A DNA stretch of 28,749 nucleotides from JAEXNA01 sp050486105 (GTDB lineage Bacteria > Vulcanimicrobiota > Xenobia > Xenobiales > JADMJV01). The stretch covers positions 1-28,749 of the forward strand of contig JBJHCR010000045.1 of the NCBI GenBank assembly GCA_050486105.1, written 5' to 3'. The translations under genes and the position numbers were made by a program. Of the stretch, positions 25,400-28,749 are shown one piece after another. The stretch's first letter is position 1. Each line of letters opens with the position of its first letter. The notes under the pieces were generated by a model. It saw only the letters and a program-made list of their open reading frames with translations, made no database searches and was not told where the DNA came from.

Positions 25400-26941
25400 A
25401 TGCCTCGTTTTCTTCACCCTGTGGTAGTGAGATACTTGAATTCGGTCGATGAGGATGCTCGAGCGCGTTTTCTCGATGAGTTTCGTAAGGAAGCGGCCCG
25501 GGATCGGGTCCTGTCTGCCCTGGTGGGCATGTTCGCCGAAGGCCGAGATCTCGGAGAGCAGTTGCTTGAAGTGTTGAGCGGATTGCAAAATAGCCTCTCG
25601 GGCGCTGATGAGGTTCCGCTTAGAGACCTAGAGGAAGCTGGCGCTCGCTGGTTTACGCTCTCCAAGAGGCTCAGGGCCATGTCCTTGCGGGTGCCTCGGA
25701 TCTATCCCAGTCCCTTGAATGAACTTTTTGTCATGGCTCAAAATCTGGTCCACGGGGGCACCAGAGACCTAGACTCTTTGCTGGTCGCAGTGCAAGCTGT
25801 GGCTGGCACCGTGGAGTTCAACTCCCTTTCGGGCTTGCTCGAAACTTTCCGAGTGGTGGCAACAGATAGCAGACGGTGGGAAGAGTTCGAAGGCTTGCTT
25901 CGAGAGCTTCAGGAGCGGGGGCACAGCTTTCGTGATCCCCTGCGTCAACGATGGGACCATCTCAGACTTCGAACTTCTTACTTGCTTGAAGAGATTCAGG
26001 CAGGTCTCTGGATGAAGGAGCTTCAGTCCGAACTCGATGAGTGTGCTGCCGACCTGAAAGATGCTGTGACTGCAGGAAATATCGAGGCTTGTCTGGCCAT
26101 TTTGGAGACTCTCGAGCAGACCCTGACCGAAGCAGACGAGCTGACTTCCGTACGGAAGTCCTCGAACTTCCACGACCTCCTGAGGTTGATGCGCGGGGTC
26201 TATGCAGGGCGCGCCCCCAACTCCTATCTCTTTGCAGAACTGGAGCGGATTCAATCTCTCAAGGATAGCTTCGAAGAGATATTGCTGACCAAGGAAGACG
26301 GGCTTGGACGAGTCGAACAACTCGCTGAGGATTTTGAGCTCCTAGAATGCGGTTTGGCAGAGGTTCGCGACTTCTTGCAGTCCGGGGAACGGGAGCAACT
26401 CCAGTCCGCCTACGAGCAGATTTTGGTCGGAGTCTCCGGTCTCTTAGAGCAGCGCACTGCGGGAGGCCAGAGAAAGCCCTTGGAAACCTTGCTTTGCCTG
26501 CACTGCGGTGGCGAAAATTCGGTGGCAACACGGTTTTGCGTCGGCTGTGGGGCAGCGCTGATGCGGATCGTTGAGGAGGCCCCTGTTTCGAGTCAGCTCA
26601 ACGTTTTGGCCGATGAGGTGGTGGAGGGGCAAGGGGGCACCGGCTTGGAGAGCCTGCTTGTTTTGCTGCGAAGCTCGCAACTATCAGGGCCGGTCGAAGG
26701 GAGGGGGCGACCGGAATTGCTGGACTACCTCAACAAGCTTAGGGTCTTTCAACGAAGAGTCGGGCTCAGTGCTGAGTTGCGTGAGGTTCTTGACGAATTG
26801 GCCGGCCTATTAGAAGGACTCTTGGGAAAGCTTCACACTAGCGAAGTTCTTGAGCCGGAGATGTCCCGACTTGAAGAGCTCGAAGCAACTCTCCGGCGCA
26901 AAGGGACCGAGAGCTCAGGACCAAATTTTCGGCAATTCTGA
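25400..26941 (+). CDS. helical protein with a C4 zinc ribbon, function unknown
   Basis: The 513-residue protein starts at ATG 25400; no Shine-Dalgarno is visible. It has no signal peptide or membrane segment. Most of it is predicted helical and acidic, with many Leu/Glu heptad-like stretches (for example LFAELERIQSLKDSFEEILL). A zinc ribbon sits at about 364-386: CLHC ... CVGC (Cys366, Cys369, Cys380, Cys383), of the type found in many bacterial proteins near their C-terminus. A further ~125 residues of helix follow. No family is recognised. A truncated, frameshifted paralogue lies 1.2 kb upstream (23600-24216), so this gene belongs to a local duplicated family. A regulatory or scaffolding role is plausible but unproven. 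Confidence 0.7.
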   Translation: MPRFLHPVVVRYLNSVDEDARARFLDEFRKEAARDRVLSALVGMFAEGRDLGEQLLEVLSGLQNSLSGADEVPLRDLEEAGARWFTLSKRLRAMSLRVPRIYPSPLNELFVMAQNLVHGGTRDLDSLLVAVQAVAGTVEFNSLSGLLETFRVVATDSRRWEEFEGLLRELQERGHSFRDPLRQRWDHLRLRTSYLLEEIQAGLWMKELQSELDECAADLKDAVTAGNIEACLAILETLEQTLTEADELTSVRKSSNFHDLLRLMRGVYAGRAPNSYLFAELERIQSLKDSFEEILLTKEDGLGRVEQLAEDFELLECGLAEVRDFLQSGEREQLQSAYEQILVGVSGLLEQRTAGGQRKPLETLLCLHCGGENSVATRFCVGCGAALMRIVEEAPVSSQLNVLADEVVEGQGGTGLESLLVLLRSSQLSGPVEGRGRPELLDYLNKLRVFQRRVGLSAELREVLDELAGLLEGLLGKLHTSEVLEPEMSRLEELEATLRRKGTESSGPNFRQF

Positions 26942-26974
26942 AGCAACGTCGACTTCGTAGAATCCTCTCAACAC

Positions 26975-26996
26975 TAAGGATCTGGCCAGATCCTTA
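26975..26996. terminator. 22-bp perfect palindrome after the zinc-ribbon gene
   Basis: TAAGGATCTGG followed by its exact reverse complement, 34 nt after the stop of the zinc-ribbon gene and ~30 nt before the next start codon. As RNA it would form an 11-bp stem with almost no loop, without a T-run; as DNA it could be a dimer-binding operator. Its left half is repeated at 28625-28635. Confidence 0.45.
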
Positions 26997-27025
26997 ACAC
27001 CTTAGGAAGACGGAGACCGTTCATC

Positions 27026-28000
27026 ATGATGCTTCAGGATTACTCAAGACCTTGCGGCGTATCTCAGAATTTCGGACAGGGCTGTTTCGGGTTTAGTTCC
27101 GGGGACAATGGGTCGGCTTGGGCGGATCTCGCCGGGCTGACCTTCACAAATCTCAGCCTTCAGCCAGCAGGGCACGTTAGCGGCAACGGGTTCTGCGGTC
27201 ACTTCGCGCTGAATCTCGACTCAGCTTTCGATCTGTTTTTGGGCTTTGAGCCTCACGGTGAAGGACTTGACCAGCCGCACGGGTGTTGGAACGGAACCGA
27301 CCTGAGCTGCCTCTGGGGTGAGCAGCCTCGAGGTGATGGCTGGATGTCCATCTATCCGGGATACGATGGCTCCACTGACCATCTCTGGGGGGGTCTGCCT
27401 GGAAACGAAGACCAGATGACCATCTTTCCGGGCTTCGATGGGTCGACGGATCACCTGACAACCCACCCCTGGAGCGGGGCACCAGGTGGGAGCGACTGGA
27501 ACAGCATTTTTCCTGGATTCGATGGTGCGGCGACCCACCCTTGGTCAGGGGATGTTCTTGGGGATCCCGGAAACGTCTTGTTCCCGCCTCTCCCTGGGAT
27601 ACCGCTCTCAAGTTCTCCCAATTTTCATCAAGAACTCGATGACTTCATGTTCGGCGCTCTAGATCAGCTTGCCATGGTCAAAGAGATGGAGCGGGCTCTC
27701 GGAATTCAGCGTCCCGGAGGAGCTGCCGAGGCGCAAAGGGGTGACTTTCGGGTGATTGCCGGCAACCGGACTGATGGAGTCAAGGCTCGTCGAGTGACTA
27801 TCCACGAGCAGGGCGATTGGTCCAGTCGGGAGCACCACGACAACACCGCCGGCTGGGGAGCCCACGAATCCCTGAAACAGGACGCAACTCTGGGAACCAC
27901 CTACCAAGTGACCGTGGAATGGGAAGACGGGACGAGCACCGTCCGAAACGTCAACTTTCACACCCCCGGTCAGGTCGTGGTCATCGATTCCGCCTGGTAA
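27026..28000 (+). CDS. protein with a three-fold ~26-residue internal repeat, function unknown
   Basis: The 324-residue protein starts at ATG 27026 (or 27029) behind GGAGA. Its N-terminal half is Gly/Asn/Ser/aromatic-rich with no Sec signal. Residues ~106-176 hold three tandem units: WMSIYPGYDGSTDHLWGG, MTIFPGFDGSTDHLTTHPWS and WNSIFPGFDGAATHPWSG, spaced about 25-27 residues apart, with the core [SI]-[IF]-[YF]-PG[YF]DG. The C-terminal ~85 residues look like a beta-sandwich (FRVIAGNRTDG, YQVTVEWEDGTSTVRNVNF, VVVID). It could be an exported or surface-associated protein using a non-Sec route, or a repeat protein binding sugars or Ca2+ via the Asp/Gly turns; this is inference only. No family is recognised. 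Confidence 0.6.
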   Translation: MMLQDYSRPCGVSQNFGQGCFGFSSGDNGSAWADLAGLTFTNLSLQPAGHVSGNGFCGHFALNLDSAFDLFLGFEPHGEGLDQPHGCWNGTDLSCLWGEQPRGDGWMSIYPGYDGSTDHLWGGLPGNEDQMTIFPGFDGSTDHLTTHPWSGAPGGSDWNSIFPGFDGAATHPWSGDVLGDPGNVLFPPLPGIPLSSSPNFHQELDDFMFGALDQLAMVKEMERALGIQRPGGAAEAQRGDFRVIAGNRTDGVKARRVTIHEQGDWSSREHHDNTAGWGAHESLKQDATLGTTYQVTVEWEDGTSTVRNVNFHTPGQVVVIDSAW

Positions 28001-28063
28001 TTGAGAGCCGGTGGCTCCGCAATTGGGTTTGGTGATAACTGGCTTACGAGGAGAATAGAGAAA

Positions 28064-28309
28064 ATGCATAGAGATATTAATTGGAATCACGGCGTACCAC
28101 CAGGGCTGCCCTCGAATTCAAACTCTGCAAGGAGCAGGGACCCATTCGTTTCTTTAGAGTTCAGTGGGAACGAGTATGAAGGCCTACTCGAGTTTCGGTT
28201 CCAATCAGCTGTAGACCAGAACCTGGGATACAGGTTATATGTGGGTTCGGGTGACCTTCAAGCCAATGCGAGCAGGAGTTTGAATTCCGCCCTTCTCCCT
28301 GCTCGCTAG
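28064..28309 (+). CDS. small protein of unknown function
   Basis: This encodes 81 residues from ATG 28064, preceded by GAGGAGA at good distance; the frame upstream (to 28001) begins directly at the previous stop and is unlikely to be used. The central part is protein-like (FVSLEFSGNEYEGLLEFRF, VDQNLGYRLYVGSG), while the N-terminus is Asn/Ser/Arg-rich. No membrane segment or motif is recognised. Cotranscription with the repeat protein upstream (63 bp) is likely. Confidence 0.45.
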   Translation: MHRDINWNHGVPPGLPSNSNSARSRDPFVSLEFSGNEYEGLLEFRFQSAVDQNLGYRLYVGSGDLQANASRSLNSALLPAR

Positions 28310-28379
28310 AGTCCGATCCTGGCTCGAGAATCTCTTTTTCGGGCGGGGAGATGAGAGTCTGTTCTCGAACTATCAGGCC

Positions 28380-28613
28380 ATGCCGATCTACGTTTATCGA
28401 TGCCAGGATTGTTCTAAAGTGCACGAGGCCTTAATCAGAGGTTCCAGACCTGAACCAGAGGAGTGCCCCCACTGTGGGCGGCAAGCTCTCAAGCGCATCC
28501 CGGCCGCCATCGCCGCCCTCCCAAGATCGGCCCCCACAGCGGCTTGCGATAGGCCTTCAGGGATGTGCGGTAGGGGCGGCTGTGGAGGCGGGGCCTGCGC
28601 TTATCCCAATTGA
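28380..28613 (+). CDS. FmdB-family zinc-ribbon protein
   Basis: The 77-residue protein starts MPIYVYRCQDC, the hallmark of the FmdB putative regulatory family. A zinc ribbon of four Cys follows (CQDC, Cys8/Cys11; CPHC, Cys29/Cys32), then RIPAAIA and a short Cys/Gly-rich tail (CGRGGCGGGAC), also common in the family. FmdB proteins are small and cytoplasmic, first noticed near formamidase genes; their biochemical role is not settled. It lies 70 bp after the small 28064 ORF on the same strand. Confidence 0.85.
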   Translation: MPIYVYRCQDCSKVHEALIRGSRPEPEECPHCGRQALKRIPAAIAALPRSAPTAACDRPSGMCGRGGCGGGACAYPN

Positions 28614-28615
28614 GG

Positions 28616-28632
28616 GATCCTTGCTAAGGATC
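28616..28632 (+). terminator. short hairpin after the FmdB gene
   Basis: GATCCTT and AAGGATC pair over 7 bp with a GCT loop, 3 bp after the TGA of the FmdB gene. The right arm with its flank (CTAAGGATCTGG, 28624-28635) is identical over 12 bases to the left half of the palindrome at 26974-26985. No T-run follows. Nothing else is seen from here to the window end. Confidence 0.4.
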
Positions 28633-28749
28633 TGGTCCGAAATAACTTCCCGGTTTGGGCCGCCGATGCATCGGGGACCCTCTGGGTGCTGGCAGCGTTG
28701 GTTCTCGCTTAAGTATTCTCGATACTAGTCGCTCGAACCGCCTTGCCAC

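Overview
The window is a draft-assembly scaffold (a run of ten Ns sits at 20003-20012) from a moderately GC-rich bacterium. A diderm cell envelope is suggested by two lipoproteins (one broken), a TonB-type energy-transducer protein, a periplasmic solute-binding protein and a Tyr/Asp-rich exported protein. The phylum cannot be read from the sequence. The large kinase/ATPase/GGDEF signalling protein and the orphan pseudopilin-like lipoprotein fit a genome with a complex lifestyle (Myxococcota-like or a candidate phylum), but this is only an impression. No rRNA, tRNA, CRISPR array or intact mobile element was recognised.

Layout. 1-3200: a GC-richer, disturbed segment. It holds an HNH endonuclease remnant that stops inside its HNH motif, a 5'-nucleotidase C-terminal-domain lipoprotein gene broken by one in-frame TAA, and a convergent family-3-like solute-binding protein. 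A 21-bp exact direct repeat (480-500 and 3071-3091) brackets the latter two genes. 3225-4208: the most striking gene, an XRE-type helix-turn-helix joined to a soluble version of the FlhA/SctV (FHIPEP) cytoplasmic domain, apparently expressed from a leaderless promoter. 4440-6041: a membrane-anchored beta-propeller protein. 6097-10279 (minus strand): alpha/beta hydrolase, DUF455 ferritin-like protein, ATP-grasp protein (GTGA overlap with the previous gene) and a CodB-like NCS1 permease. 10375-10611: a possible small gene. 10684-12339: a PhoD-like phosphatase with no Sec/Tat signal. 12344-13801 (minus): an anthrax-lethal-factor-like zinc peptidase and a small downstream partner. 14094-15758: an FAD-binding dehydrogenase. 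15777-17310: a divergent pair, the Tyr/Asp-rich secreted protein and the pseudopilin-like lipoprotein. 17381-23212: an unknown protein, then a giant Ser/Thr kinase-AAA ATPase-TPR-GAF-GAF-GGDEF protein split by the assembly gap. 23600-26941: a decayed copy and an intact copy of a helical zinc-ribbon protein, with a TonB-like gene between them. 27026-28613: a protein with an internal tandem repeat, a small unknown ORF and an FmdB-type zinc-ribbon protein.

How the parts relate. Three transcription units look functionally linked by spacing: DUF455/ATP-grasp (with the hydrolase and perhaps CodB), the lethal-factor-like peptidase with its 143-aa neighbour, and possibly the 17381 gene with the kinase-GGDEF protein. 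The rest are single genes in alternating orientations, typical of an accessory region. The most novel candidates are the HTH-FlhA_C fusion, the DUF455/ATP-grasp module, and the lethal-factor-like peptidase with a long insertion between its zinc-ligand motifs.
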